The notes: generated by a model not told the origin, from the sequence alone. A stretch of 64,000 bases of DNA from Megaustenia siamemsis (GCA_032433765.1 JAVIAB010000046.1:61601388-61665387); one strand, 5' to 3'. Counted from the stretch's first letter, positions 47,105 to 58,699 are shown. Translations and numbers: made by a program.

Positions 47105-48085
47105 GTTGGATCTTCTTCTTTCCTCCCTCATTTGCCTTTCAGAGTAGAGGGAAGATATAATTTGCGGTCTTTTGCTTTTCTGTTCGCCATTATTGCTATT
47201 ATGTTTCATAGTGCTTCTAATATTCCATCGATCCATCTTTTTTTGTGGTCGACCCTTGGATCTGGTATTCTCACAACGTTTATTGAAAGCTCATTGTGTT
47301 GTGATCTTTCTGCTTAGTCACATGCCACACCATTTTATCTGTTGTTTCTTTATATATTCTATGGCGGGAGCTATTCCTAGCTTTTTTCTCAGTTTTTCAT
47401 TTCTGATCTTATCTCTCTGACTGTTTCCTGTCATTTGTCTGACACATTTCATCTCAGTAGAGGTTATTTTTCTTATTGTTCTTGCATCTAGGGTCCAGGT
47501 CTGGCATTGGTAGCACAACATTGGGATGAAGATTGTATTGTAGAGTGTCCATTTTGCCTCTAGAGTTATTTCCTTGTTGGACAATAGTGGTGATAACTGT
47601 CCAATGATTTGACAAGCTTTGTTGCATCTTGATTCTATCTCTGCTGTTTGTGAATTATTGTTTGTCACTAAACTTCCTAGGTTTTTGAATTCCTCTACTT
47701 GATTTAGTTGCCTGCCTTCTATAGTTATGTTGATGTTCTGTTTATTTTTGGCAACATTCATGACTTCTGTTTTGTTGACTTTGATTTTCATATTATATTT
47801 AATGCCTGTGCTGCTGAGTTTATTTAAGTGTTCTTGTAGGTCTTATACTGTTTCATGTAGGTCTTCTATTGTTTCATGTAGGTCTTCTATTGTTTCATGT
47901 AGGTCTTCTATTGTTTCATGTATTAGTGCCTGATCGTCAGCAAATATAAGCTCATTGATCTCCTCTGTCTCTGATGGGTTGGCTAACTTGCATATATAGT
48001 CCATGTATGTAATAAACAGTTGAGGGGATAGTACACACCCCTGTCTTACACCTGATCTAATTTCGAAGTGGTCTATGTGGGATAC
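47105..48085 (-). mobile_element. Retrotransposon H2, RT and C-terminus
   Basis: Minus strand RSGVRQGCVLSPQLFI, FADDQALI, NKTEVMNVAKN, FKNLGSLVTNNNSQTAEIE, YQCQTWTLDA and DKIRNEKLRKKLG. Two frames are involved. A 21-bp repeat within it encodes HETIEDL four times (47835-47920). Confidence 0.82.
47835..47920 (-). repeat. 21-bp in-frame tandem repeat inside H2
   Basis: The unit TGTTTCATGTAGGTCTTCTAT (21 bp, shown here as TGTTTCATGTAGG + TCTTCTAT) occurs four times and keeps the reading frame. Confidence 0.9.
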
Positions 48086-49225
48086 TTGTAATAAATAAAT
48101 CAATAAGATTACAGTGAAGAGGAAATCAATACAATGTAATTGTTGATGACAAAAGATAAAAGCTATTTTTATGCTACATCAACAGAACTTTCAAGGCTGA
48201 CTGAAGACAATGAAGACATAATGCTAATTTTTTTTGTTTAACAAATTAGATCATACAGAATTGCTTTGACCCAATATTTTTTATAAGTTGGAAAATAAAT
48301 TAAACATGGTTTCATTTTTTTTGTTTTCATCTTTATATCCCCCATTTTTCTTTCTGTATGTCTTGAAGCATATTTTAATTGGTGAAATCTAATTAAATTA
48401 CCTAAAAATGCATATACAATATGTTATGTGTTAGAAAAAGATAAAGCATCTAGACTGATATTTAAAACCAAAATGTCCATGAAAAATGTTATCTTTGAAA
48501 TTTCTTTCCTTGAATTGATAAAAACCTTACGTACTGAAAGATTTAATGTTATGTTTCTTAAAATATATTTTGTGGCAATATTGACCTGAGATCATATATA
48601 AGAGAGAAGCCACTTATTGTTATTTCAATGTATTATGTCTCTCATTATAAGTGTGGCAAATTTCAAGACGATCTTAACATACATTTTTTGGGGGGCAATT
48701 ATAATTTTAAGATTTTCTCCCATTCAAAAGCATTGTTGCCGTCTAGTTGAGGTGTGTAAAAGTTTTAATAAATCCACTAAGACAGATTACAGTAGCATGT
48801 TTATTTATGTTCAGTGTCCATTTCTACTAAAGTGTGTGAGATTTCAACTTGATCTTAACATAAGATATATTTGTTTTCTGTTTTTATAATTGTTTAGTGT
48901 CATTAGAGAGTAACTAATACTGCCATTTGAAATTCTGTAATTCATCACAGATATTCGAAACAAAAATATTTCTGTTAACATAATTTTATGCAATTGTTTG
49001 TGTTTATCTTATCCTAATGAAATGGGTGTAAATTTTGATGTTTTTTATTATTATGTAAAATGTCAAATTAATAAATGCTCTTTATTATAACAAATCACTT
49101 AAAAATTAAACTTTGTTTATAACCGATGTACAAATGTGATTGAGGTATTTTTTTATATTTCTGCAGTCAAGGGTTACCTAGTTATGATGATTTTAATAAT
49201 AACAATTGAAGGAAAAAATTATTAC
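48086..49225. other. AT-rich intron sequence, no feature seen
   Basis: Short open frames only; no similarity recognised over about 1.1 kb. Confidence 0.5.
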
Positions 49226-49530
49226 CTCTACATTACGATGTCAATGTAGGTCACTGTGGCCTCACATCACACTTACAAAAGATAGGACACAGTGACTTTG
49301 CAACATGTGACTGCGGAGCAAACAGCAAACTCCAGAGCATATCCTACATGACTGTAGCACTCTCAACACTTTAAGAACACAAATATGCCCCCAAAGAAAC
49401 AATCCTTCATGACAAGTTATGGGGAACCTGTGAAGATCTCAAACACAGCCCTGTTTGTGACCCATACTCGTCTAAATGTATAGCAATAGTTGATCACTGA
49501 AGAAGAATAAGAGCCTATATTTCTCCCATG
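49226..49530 (+). mobile_element. I/Jockey-like retrotransposon C-terminal fragment
   Basis: VGHCGLTSHLQKIGHSDFAT followed by a CDCG zinc-knuckle-like start and LQSISYMT, the post-RNase H region of such elements. Confidence 0.6.
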
Positions 49531-49854
49531 GAACATGGACAATCAACATATCATTAATGCCTCTGAATGCAGGTTATAGAAAAATATTCAGAATACTATG
49601 GGCAGAGAAAAAAACACATTCATTTTGCAATAATGTAATATTTCTGAGAACAGGTTTGTAGGAACATAAGAACAAGAAAAATAAAGTATTTTGGATACCT
49701 GAAACAACATGATGGCCTTGATAAGAACATTAAGGAAGGCATGGTACCAAGAGAAAAGAGAGAGGATAATTAAGAGGGTAGGTAGTACATCATCCCCTGG
49801 ATAGTGCAACTGGGTAAAGCACTATCTCCATATTCCGTACCCAGGCAGAGTAGG

Positions 49855-51108
49855 CAAAGTGAAATGAGGAAGAAAGCACCAAACTTGGCACATGGAACAT
49901 AAGGACCTTGTGCCCAGGACTTGCTAAAGCAAACACACTGAAAAAAGGGTAAGTTAGAGCAACAGTCCTCATAAAGAACTAAATAGGCTACATGTCGATA
50001 TTGCTGCCTTCCAAGAAACAAGACTCTCAGACTGTGGTTCTGTAAAGGAAGAAAATTATACTTTGTTTTCTGGCAAGGTCTAAGCCCTGAAAAGCCACGT
50101 CTGCATGGAGTAGGCTTTTCTGTACATAACAAACATATAAACTCCATAACCACACCAAAAGGAGTGTCCGAACGTTCAATGATACTTCAGCTACATACAA
50201 AGAGTGGATTAATAAACATCATTAGTGCCTATACACCAATGTTGGCTGCATCAGGCAAAGAGAAAGACAATTTCTACTAACTTCAAATGATCATAGACTC
50301 ACTTCCAAAAGAAGAGCTCTTATATATACTTGGTGATTTCAACACATGCACAGGATCTGATCAACAATCTTGGCCAACATGCCTAGGCCATCACGGCATT
50401 GGCAAAATCAATGAAAATGTCCAGAGACTCCTAGAATTCTGCTCAGATAATCATCTACAGATAATCATCTATGTGTAACTAACATCTACTTTAATGTAAA
50501 ACATAAACATAAATCAACATTATGTCATGCTAGAAGTGGTCACTGGCACCAACCAGACCTAGTTCTAACACTTAGGCAGTCTTTAAATAACATCAGAATA
50601 ACACGAACATATCACAGCGCAGAATGCAATACAGACCACGCTCTCATCATCAATAAGATTAAAGCTAGAAGCAGTCGTATTTACAAATCAAGAGAGCCTC
50701 CAGCAGCCAAGATCAACATTACAGCTACTAAAATCTCATCAAACAAAGACATTTTTAGATCTAAGTTTGAAGAACTCGTAGAAGATGCACAAGATTCATC
50801 AAGTGTGGATGACAACTGGTACTCTCTGAAAACACACATCTATAACTGCGCTCTATCTACCTACAGCCAAAAGAAGTTCTCAAAAAACAACCTGGTCGAA
50901 GAAAATGCAACAAAACTAGACCCACTAATAGCTAATAAGAAAAAGGCACTACTGAACTTCAAAAACAACCCCAAGTAAATCACCAAGGACCAGCTTAAAC
51001 ATGCACAAGCCACTCTGCAATGCGAAGCAAGAAGATGTGCAAATGAATACTGGAACAATCTATGCTCTGAAATTCAGAAAGCCTCAGACAGGGGCGACTC
51101 AAAGACCA
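49855..51108 (+). mobile_element. Retrotransposon F1, endonuclease and linker, decayed
   Basis: LGTWNIRTLCPG, ISAYTPM-like, YTW-F-NTCTGSDQQSW equivalent of the GDFN block, ARSGHWHQPDLVLT, CNTDHALI, and a long open linker (ARSSRIYKSREPPAA, SQKKFSKNN). It is interrupted by a D fragment at 51109. Confidence 0.7.
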
Positions 51109-51598
51109 TCATCATGTGCCATACCGGTTGGCGTACGCTATCATGTCCTTCCACAATCTTCTATCTACAGTGCATCATATCAGTTCTGTTGTTGACTGTT
51201 TTCCATGCCATGACACCAAACTATTCAGTATTTTCTCTCTTTCATTTTATTTTGCCAGTTGTAAACAAGTATTCCAACTTTCCTCTTCTCATGATGAGCC
51301 CAAAAAATGTTGATTGTTTCTTTCTGGTGTTTTTTAGGAGCTCCCTTTTTGTGTTGGCCTCTTTGAGAACTTCCTCATTGGTTTTTTTAGCTGTCCAGGG
51401 AACTTTCAACATTCTTCTGAGAAATCCTATCTCTGTGGCCTCTAATCGTCTTTTTCATTTGTTTGTCTACTGTCCATGATTCGCTTCCATAGGTCAAAAT
51501 TGGTTCTATATAGCACCAATGAACTCTCTTTCTTATTTCTATTGACATAGATTTGCTGCATAAGATATTTTTCATTTTCTGAAATGCTATTTTGCATA
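51109..51598 (-). mobile_element. Family D 3' fragment within F1
   Basis: Minus strand RKRVHWCYIEPILTYGSESW; the 3' end is CCAACCGGTATGGCACATGA. No clear target duplication. Confidence 0.8.
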
Positions 51599-51734
51599 GC
51601 ACAGCGCTATGCCACTGAGTATGGGTTCAACCCTCCTTTGGTTCATATTTTTTTCTGTTGTTGATAATTTGTCAATTTTTCCGAGTGCTGTAAACATACC
51701 TCTTCCTCTGAATTGATTCGCTCTTAATATATCA

Positions 51735-52330
51735 AACTTGTGTGCTTAGCACACTATTCTATGGATCTGAAACCTGGACAACATACTCAAATCACGAAAA
51801 AAGACTAAATGTCTTCCCCCATGCAATGTCTCTGCAGAATAATGAACATCAACTGGCAGGACAAAATAACCAACTTAACTGTCCTGCAACGTGCTAAGAC
51901 CCCAACAATCATGTTGATGGTTAGATGTCGAAGACTAAGATGGCAGGGGCTTATCCAGCAAATGAAAGAAAAATGCATCCCCAAGCAAATCCTATATGGT
52001 GAACTAATAATAGGAACAAGACATATCGGCAGACCTAAACTACAATATAGAGATATCTGTAAATCATCTCTGAATGACTTCTCCATCTGTGAAAATGACT
52101 GGGAACATCTGGCAAGTGATCGCACATCATGGAGAGCATGTATTAGGAATGGTATAACATCTTTTGAGACCGTGCTAAGGCAAAACTTAGAAGAGAAAAG
52201 ACTCATGAAAAAGAATGAAAACCCTGTGGATCAGTGGGCCTGACTTGTTCATTCTGTGGCCGTGTGTGTTTGTCCAACATTGGTAGAATTAGCTACGAGA
52301 GAAGCTGCTCGACAAAAACAAGACCTAAAA
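51735..52330 (+). mobile_element. Retrotransposon F1, C-terminal part
   Basis: STLFYGSETWTTYSNHEKRL, CRIMNINWQDKITNLTVLQR, RCRRLRWQGLIQQMKEK, IIGTRHIGRPKLQYRDICK and RTSWRACIRNGI; one frameshift near 51810. Confidence 0.8.
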
Positions 52331-53058
52331 AAAATACACAATAACCTCCACTAGACCATCTGACAAGACGAAAAGGGCCATATAGGTAGTACATGATGCC
52401 ATGGATAAAGTGATAACCTGCAGCAGATGCTGGGCAATTTGTCCAGGAAAAAGAACATACTACAGACTAGCTGTCATGACAGCCAAATTCAGTTCCAACA
52501 AGCTCAATCTTTATCAAATAACTGTTAAGTGTACAAGGCAGTTATTCAACGGAAGTTCAGCAAGTCATTGTGACAGATGTTTGAAGTGTCATATTGAAGA
52601 AAATATATATCCATTAATTCCAAAATTAAATGTATAGGTAGGTCAAGATTCTTTACATATCACACAGACAAGACTTGACAAGCACCGACTCAGCACATGA
52701 GTAGATGTGCTTTTATTCTAAGATTTATCTTGTCAATAAAATTATAAGAAAAAATAATAACTGAAATTAATACACAATTAAGTAATATTCAGATAAGTAA
52801 ATGTTTGCATAAATGTTACTTCAAGATCTTTTCTTGACAATGATTCTGTACTATTCTCACATTTATAGTTAAACAGATTTATGTATTCTATTTGATTGGC
52901 CAGAAAAGACTGATTTTCACAGATCTGATAAGTCTTGAATTCTGCATAACTAAGTTTTGATGCATTATTGAAACAAGTGTTTCTTCACTAGTAATGACGG
53001 GAGAGAAGTAAGACATAAAAGGAAGTTATTTGTGAAATATTAGGTCACCTGACAGTTT
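52331..53058. other. Intron sequence, no feature seen
   Basis: No similarity recognised. Confidence 0.5.
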
Positions 53059-53070
53059 CAATGTGAAATT

Positions 53071-55346
53071 CTATCTATTGACCTCTCGAGCCATAGCCGG
53101 CCCATAGGGCGTAGACCAAGATACTCCTTCTCTTATCTGAATTTTTGTTCTAGCAGTTTTCAATTCTTTTAAAGATATTTTATCAAATCTTGCCATCTGT
53201 CTCTGTTCTGTGCAAGCAGCTCTATCTCATTGAGGGAGCTGATTCCTGCTACTCTTGCCTCTCTCATCATTTTTCTTCTCAATGTCTCCCTGGGTCTTCC
53301 TCTTTTTCTCTTACCTGTTGTTTCCCATATGAGGGCTTGCTTTGCTATTCGGTTATTATCTCTTCTCATCACATGTCCAACATATGACCATCGTCTTTTC
53401 TTTATTATTGAAGATATTAGTGGTTGATTGGCGATTTCTCTAATTTCCTCGTTTGTTTTGAATTCGTTCCACGCTATACCAAGTATTTTCCTTAGACATT
53501 TATTTTCGAATGTGTTCAGCTTTGTTTCTATATCTCTTGTTGTTTTCCAGCTTTCACATGCATACGTAAGGGTTGATAGTACATTTGATTTGAATAGCCT
53601 AAGTTTTGTGTTTGTGCTGATGAGTTTTGATTTCCACAACTTTTTCAAGGCTTCTGAAAGACATTGCTGCTTTAGCTATTCTGATTCTAATTTCTTTGCT
53701 TGTATCCCTTTCTTGATCAATGTGACTTCCAAGATAGATAAAGTAATCGATCTCTTCTACTGGTTTGTTTTCCATGTATATTTTGTAATCTGTTGGAATT
53801 AAACTTTTCATGACTTTAGTCTTTTCATGATTGATCTCAAGCCCAATTTTGCTGGCTATTGATGATAGTTCATTTGTGTTTTCCTGCATCAACATCTCAT
53901 TTAGAGAAGACAAAAGAATAAAAGATAAATTTAGATTTATCTGGCTGCTGATGAGAACTATGTCCTCAGCAAAGTCGAGGTCCTCCAAATGGTCTCCTTG
54001 TATCCATTCGATGCCTTTATTACCAGTGCAGCATTTCTTCATTATGAAGTCTATAACAATTCCAAATAGCAAGGGTGATAAAATACATTCTTGTTTAACC
54101 CCAGTTTCTAGTGGGAAACATTCGCTCATTCCTTCCTCTGTTCGAACTGCACATGTGTAACCATCATATATGTCTTTGATAATATTTATGATTTTTTATG
54201 GTAAGCCATATTGCTTCAGAATTTTCCACAAAGAATCTCTATGAATACTGTCAAATGCTTTTTTGAAGTCGATGAAGTTAAGTACAAAAGGTTTTTGCTT
54301 TTCAATGTGTTCCTCCAATATAAGTCGTAGAGTGAAAATGTGGTCAAGGCAGCTTCTTCCTTTTCTAAACCCTGCCTGTTATTCACGCATTACTGTATCT
54401 ATTGAATCCTTTATTCTATTTAGGATGATTTTGCAGAATAACTTTGAGGCAACTGACAAAAGTGTCACACCTCTCCAATTGTTACAATCTCTAAGATTGC
54501 CCTTTTTAAAATCTTAACAATGATTCCTTTTTTCCATTTGAGGCACCTTCTCTGCTTTCCAAATGATGTTGAACATTTTTCTGGAGATGTATTAAATAAT
54601 GGCTATCAATTGCCTTGAGGATCTCAGCTGTTAACTTATCCTCTCCAGCAGCCTTATTATTGGTCATACACTTAAAGGTGGTCTCTATTTCGCTCAAGGT
54701 GAAGTCATCTAAATTTACATCTAATTCTGCTGCTGGTGTTTCAGCTTCAAAATCTATTAAACTGTGGGGTAGAGGACAGTTAAGATTTTCTTTGAAGTTA
54801 TCCGCCCAACGGGCTTTTATGTCTGCGCTTGCTGTTAGCATTAATCCAGATTTGTCTAGAATTGGTGTTCCACTGGATGTATAGGTGTTTGTCAGCATTT
54901 TTTTTACAGTATAAAGAGTTCTGCTGTCTTCTGTAATTGCAGCTGTCTCTGCTTTCTCTGCCAAGTTGTCTATATAAGCTCTTGTATCTCTTCTTGCTGA
55001 ACTTTTCACTTTGTTGTCTAATTCTTTGTATGTTGCTTTTGCCAGAATTTTTCCAAGATCTGTCTTTACATTAGTCATGGCTCTCTTCACTTCTCTTCTT
55101 TCTTTGATGTATTTCCATGTGGTGTCTGAGATCCAAGCTCGCTTTTCCATTTTCTTCAGTCCGGCACTTGTTTCAGCTGCTGTCATTAGTATATTGCTCT
55201 GTGAGTCCCACATTTCATTGATATCTAAGTCTATTTCACCGAGTGCTGTATAACAATTACTTAGCTCTATGTTAAACTTTTCCTATATGGCTTTATCTTT
55301 CAGTTTATGACTATCAATTTGTTGTGTAGTTGATCTCAACCTTTGA
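53071..55346 (-). mobile_element. Retrotransposon B4, 5'-truncated, beside a splice donor
   Basis: A 12-bp exact duplication CAATGTGAAATT (53059-53070 and 55347-55358). In gene sense it runs from the endonuclease-RT linker through AAGEDKLTAEILKAID, GVKQECILSPLLF, FAEDIVLISS and KRGRPRETLR to LIKYL and a short ATAG tail. Differences from B1 include FADD to FAED (catalytic Asp lost), a roughly 45-bp insertion after ISSQI, and frameshifts. It is inactive. Confidence 0.92.
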
Positions 55347-55364
55347 CAATGTGAAATTACTTAC

Positions 55365-55517
55365 CAACAAACTCATAAGCCAGCAGGAAACCCAATGATG
55401 TAATAGATTCATCTGTCCTGAATCTGATCCATAAATCTGTAGCAGGTACAACTAAAAGTTCACCTACTGAACTGGATTCACAGTACCTGCCAATCTCTAG
55501 ACCACTGTTATCTGTGC
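55365..55517 (-). CDS. CUB gene exon 2: second half of CUB domain a
   Basis: 153 nt, phase 1 in and out. The acceptor is TTTCTGTCTCAG and the donor is a consensus GTAAGT at 55359-55364. It encodes LEIGRYCESS (Cys 4), then WIRFRTDES (third acidic residue of the Ca2+ site) and GFLLAYEF, the last beta strand. Together with 58363-58560 it makes a complete CUB domain with all four cysteines. The intron after it begins with only six intronic bases before the 12-bp target duplication of a 5'-truncated family B retrotransposon (53071-55346). Confidence 0.88.
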
Positions 55518-56538
55518 CTGAGACAGAAAGAAGATAAGTATCTCTAACAAAATAACAGAATTATTTACAAAAGCAATGGGCATATAATGTAATGAAATGT
55601 GTAAATAATAGATGGAAAGAAAGTGTTTATTAGAAGAGGGCATGCTATATGTTATGACTGATGAAGTATAGTTATAACAATGAAACATTATAATTTCACA
55701 TTGAAGTTTTAATGTAATTAAAATCTAATATAGCTGTATATGTATTGTACCAAATAACAGACCAAATCAAGTATCACTTCTTTTATTAGATTGTATGAGT
55801 TGAACCTTGGATAAAAATTATACCAGAGTATTTAAACAGTAATCACAGACCAATTGATGTAACAATATTCACATTACAAGTGATCTAAGGTTATTTTACT
55901 AATTTCTCTGGCATTTAACTCTTTCCTTTCCCAATTATTTTGATGGATTGAACTGAATCACCTGAATTAGATTTGTAAACTACACAATGTCATCTATGTG
56001 AACATCTGTATACATTTTGTGTTTAGATAAAGTGTATGATATCATATCAAATTGAAGAAGGAATATTGTACAATATAGAAGTCATATTGGTATAACATAA
56101 AATCACGGGTAAGTATTTAAAAAGTGAAAAATGAAAGACAAACAAAATTGAAAGTGTTACCAAATTATGAATTTTAAAAATGCCAATAAAACCCTGTGCA
56201 CATTTTATACCATGTGTTATTTGTTGTTAACTGTATTCAGCTATTTCTTTGCTGGTAGAATATTCAGAATGTTCAATATAATCAATAGTGGAATTCACAT
56301 TTTATGTACGCACAATATGAAGTAGACAAATGTAGAAAATTTCATAACCTATGCTGGTCTTATTTGACAGACTGCTCAATCACAATATGACAAAAATATA
56401 ACAACACTGGCAATTATTTCTTACGCAAATTTAGTATACTTACTTTTCATGGCCGTTGTAGTCTTTCAACCCTACATTACAACAATGCAGTAATAATGAC
56501 TGCTTCAAATCACAATATTTTTGGAATTTAACAGTTTC
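55518..56538. other. Intron sequence, no feature seen
   Basis: AT-rich; no similarity recognised. Confidence 0.5.
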
Positions 56539-56551
56539 CATGTGCAAATTT

Positions 56552-56809
56552 GGAGCCGCGATAGCTCAGTGGTTAGTGAACTGGACTACCACGGACAAGG
56601 GGTAGGGTTCAATCCCAACCGACGGCTTCCGGGTTCACCCAGCTTTAAATGGGTACCGGATTTTTTTCTGGGAAAGTAAAGCAGCACGGGCATAATACTG
56701 ACCACATTACCCCAAAAATCATGTGCTGAAGGTCTGTAAAATATAGGGTCACTAACACCATATTTCCCTATACGCCACTTGGCGTGACGGGGGTACTTTA
56801 CTTACTTTA
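56552..56809 (+). mobile_element. tRNA-derived SINE 1, intact copy
   Basis: 258 bp between exact 13-bp repeats CATGTGCAAATTT (56539-56551 and 56810-56822). The head GGAGCCGCGATAGCTCAGTG holds A box TAGCTCAGTGG, and GGGTTCAATCCC is the B box, so RNA polymerase III transcription is expected. The tail is ACTTTACTTACTTTA. The LINE partner is not evident. Confidence 0.93.
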
Positions 56810-56822
56810 CATGTGCAAATTT

Positions 56823-57542
56823 GTTTGTCCCGCCATGTACCCACCTAAATTTTCTTGCTGATGACCCCAGATTAGTCATTTTTTTCCAGATTGTTTTTAT
56901 TTGTCCAAATACATCAATATGCCAGGGTTAAATTCTCATTATTCTTAGTTAAAATTGACGCTAAGTGTGGGATAAATATTTTTACTTGTATTCTTTTCAT
57001 TTCTAACTGTGAAACTCTTGTGGGCTGTCAGTAAGACATCAATTGAGCCTTGGAAACCTCATGAAAATCTGTAAGTCAGATCAAGGCTTCCAATTCATGA
57101 ACAAAATTCCATAGTTTCACAATGATGATATAGCACACACAATAATGGATGCACCCACAATGCCTGATTCACTCCAAAGAATGCAGCCAAAAAACTCACA
57201 AAACACTGTAGCTATAGCACAGAATCCCCAAAGTTTAATCTTCAGTTGACTTGACAACAGAACAATCCATATAAGGAACTATAACTTGTAATTGGCACCG
57301 AACTAATCCAACAACATTTTTTGAACAGCTCTCAATGTCATGCTAACAAAGCACACACCAACCATGGATGCACCCACACTCTACTTCAAGTAGATTTTGT
57401 GCAAATACAAAACTATGTGTCTAGAGCTAGAGGTGTCCACTAAGGGTTAAGGAAATGGTAGGAGGACAAAAGCATCAACATTGCAGTGAACCTGCACTTT
57501 TGTGACAATCCCAGTCAACATCAGAATTTAAAACAAAGGTAG
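56823..57542. other. Intron sequence, no feature seen
   Basis: No confident similarity. Confidence 0.45.
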
Positions 57543-57612
57543 AGAGAGAAAGAAAGTTGTGGAGGGTCATGATCACCCACCCATGTCAGCAGGCATGGTA
57601 CTTAATGAAGAT
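57543..57612 (+). mobile_element. Family D 3' sliver
   Basis: GAAAGTTGTGGAGGGTCATG and CAGCAGGCATGGTACTTAAT match the last 60 bp of D-type elements. Confidence 0.7.
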
Positions 57613-57674
57613 AGTGACTGAAAACAAATTTATCTAATAATTTTAATATGTGTATATTTGTTGAGCTAACCGTA

Positions 57675-57995
57675 AACATGGTAAACGTGGTCCTGAAAAC
57701 ACAAGCTACAATCAAACTTAACTCCGAGGTATGTCATTAACTCGTCCCTGGTCACCTCATCAGCTCCCATTCTTACTACAGGTCTATCTGTGTTAATGAT
57801 ATGATTGTTAAAGAAAAACCATGCAACTGATTCCTTATCAGGATTAACTAAGGCACCTGAAACCCTACACCACGACGAAATGCGATCGAGTTCATCTTAC
57901 ATTGTGGAGACGATTTCCCATCAGTCTTTTCCCTGTCGATATACCAGAATATCATCAGCAAAAGTCATAATTCTTCCCCTCCCATTCAGTTGTTT
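57675..57995 (-). mobile_element. Jockey-like RT fragment
   Basis: Minus strand AFADDILVYRQGKD, DELDRISSWCRVSGALVNPD, SVAWFFFNNHI and LMTYLGVKFDCSLCFQDHV. It is the palm and following region of a Jockey/R1-type RT, with the FADD box kept and two stops. Confidence 0.75.
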
Positions 57996-58362
57996 AGTTT
58001 TACTACAAAGAGAAAATATAACACACCATCTATAATTTAGTTGTACTAAAAAAGAAAATATAACACACCATCTATAATTTAGTTGTACTAAAAAAGAAAA
58101 TATAACACACCATCTATAATTTAGTTGTACTAAAAAAGAAAATATAACACACCATCTATAATTTAGTTGTACTAAAAAAGAAAATATAACACACCATCTA
58201 TAATTTAGTTGTACTAAAAAAGAAAATATAACACACCATCTATAATTTAGTTGTACTAAAAAAGAAAATATAACACACCATCTATAATTTAGTTGTACTA
58301 AAAAAGAAAATATAACACACCATCTATAATTTAGTTGTACTAAAAAAGAAAATATAACACAC
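57996..58362. repeat. 42-bp minisatellite touching a splice donor
   Basis: About eight near-identical units of TTTAGTTGTACTAAAAAAGA plus AAATATAACACACCATCTATAA (split here to show the two parts). The last unit runs into the exon boundary at 58362/58363. Confidence 0.95.
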
Positions 58363-58560
58363 CTTCTCTAATTTCAACATAATCATAGACACACGATGAG
58401 TGTGATTCTAAACGCAAGATGACAAAATATAGAACAATGGAGCTATTGTCAAGACGATTGTGAAGGTTCCACAAGCACTGGATGTTGTGTCTATAGGTTC
58501 CATTTCCAAACCCTGGGGATGTGATGTTACCAGTACTCTCTGTTAACAAACCTCCACACT
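58363..58560 (-). CDS. CUB gene exon 1 of window: first half of CUB domain a
   Basis: 198 nt, phase 1 in and out. The acceptor is ATATTTGCAG and the donor is GTGTGTTATA. It encodes an N-terminal ECGGLL start, the SPGF turn, the IQCLW strand and the CVYDYVEIREG strand. These supply Cys 1-3 of a CUB fold and two acidic residues of the usual Ca2+ site (E in LRLES, D in YDY). It continues without a frame break into 55365-55517. The intron side of the donor is occupied at once by a 42-bp tandem array whose units repeat the donor sequence (see findings). The exon lies just downstream (in gene sense) of the 3' end of an I/Jockey-like retroelement. Confidence 0.88.
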
Positions 58561-58699
58561 CTGCAAATATGGAGAAAATAAAGGAAATCATTAGCGTTCT
58601 TGAGTAAATAATAATGTGGGATATGTTAACAAAGCTGGCAAACACATTCAACACAAAAGTGATGATACACCAATAACAAAGTGATGAGATGCCTTCAGC

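Larger units (their letters stand above)
1837..58560 (-). other. Cubilin-like multi-CUB gene, partial; span of eight recognised exons
   Basis: Eight minus-strand exons join in one frame with GT-AG junctions and matching phases (1,1,0,1,0,1,1) to give 467 codons that form four CUB domains of 117, 118, 114 and 118 residues. Introns are 2845, 14383, 11314, 4799, 3136, 5790 and 13056 bp. The domain-linking junctions are all phase 1, the usual arrangement for shuffled extracellular modules. Known for the family: cubilin is a peripheral endocytic receptor built largely of tandem CUB domains. Start, signal peptide, EGF repeats and stop lie outside the window, so cubilin itself is an inference; another multi-CUB secreted or membrane protein is possible. 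No promoter is visible. The splicing is deduced by eye, without transcript support. Confidence 0.82.

Noticed and set aside
56552..56625. tRNA gene candidate (A and B boxes)
   Set aside because: The same head occurs in two other places with the same non-tRNA body, and this copy has a 13-bp target duplication. It is a SINE head without a proper cloverleaf.
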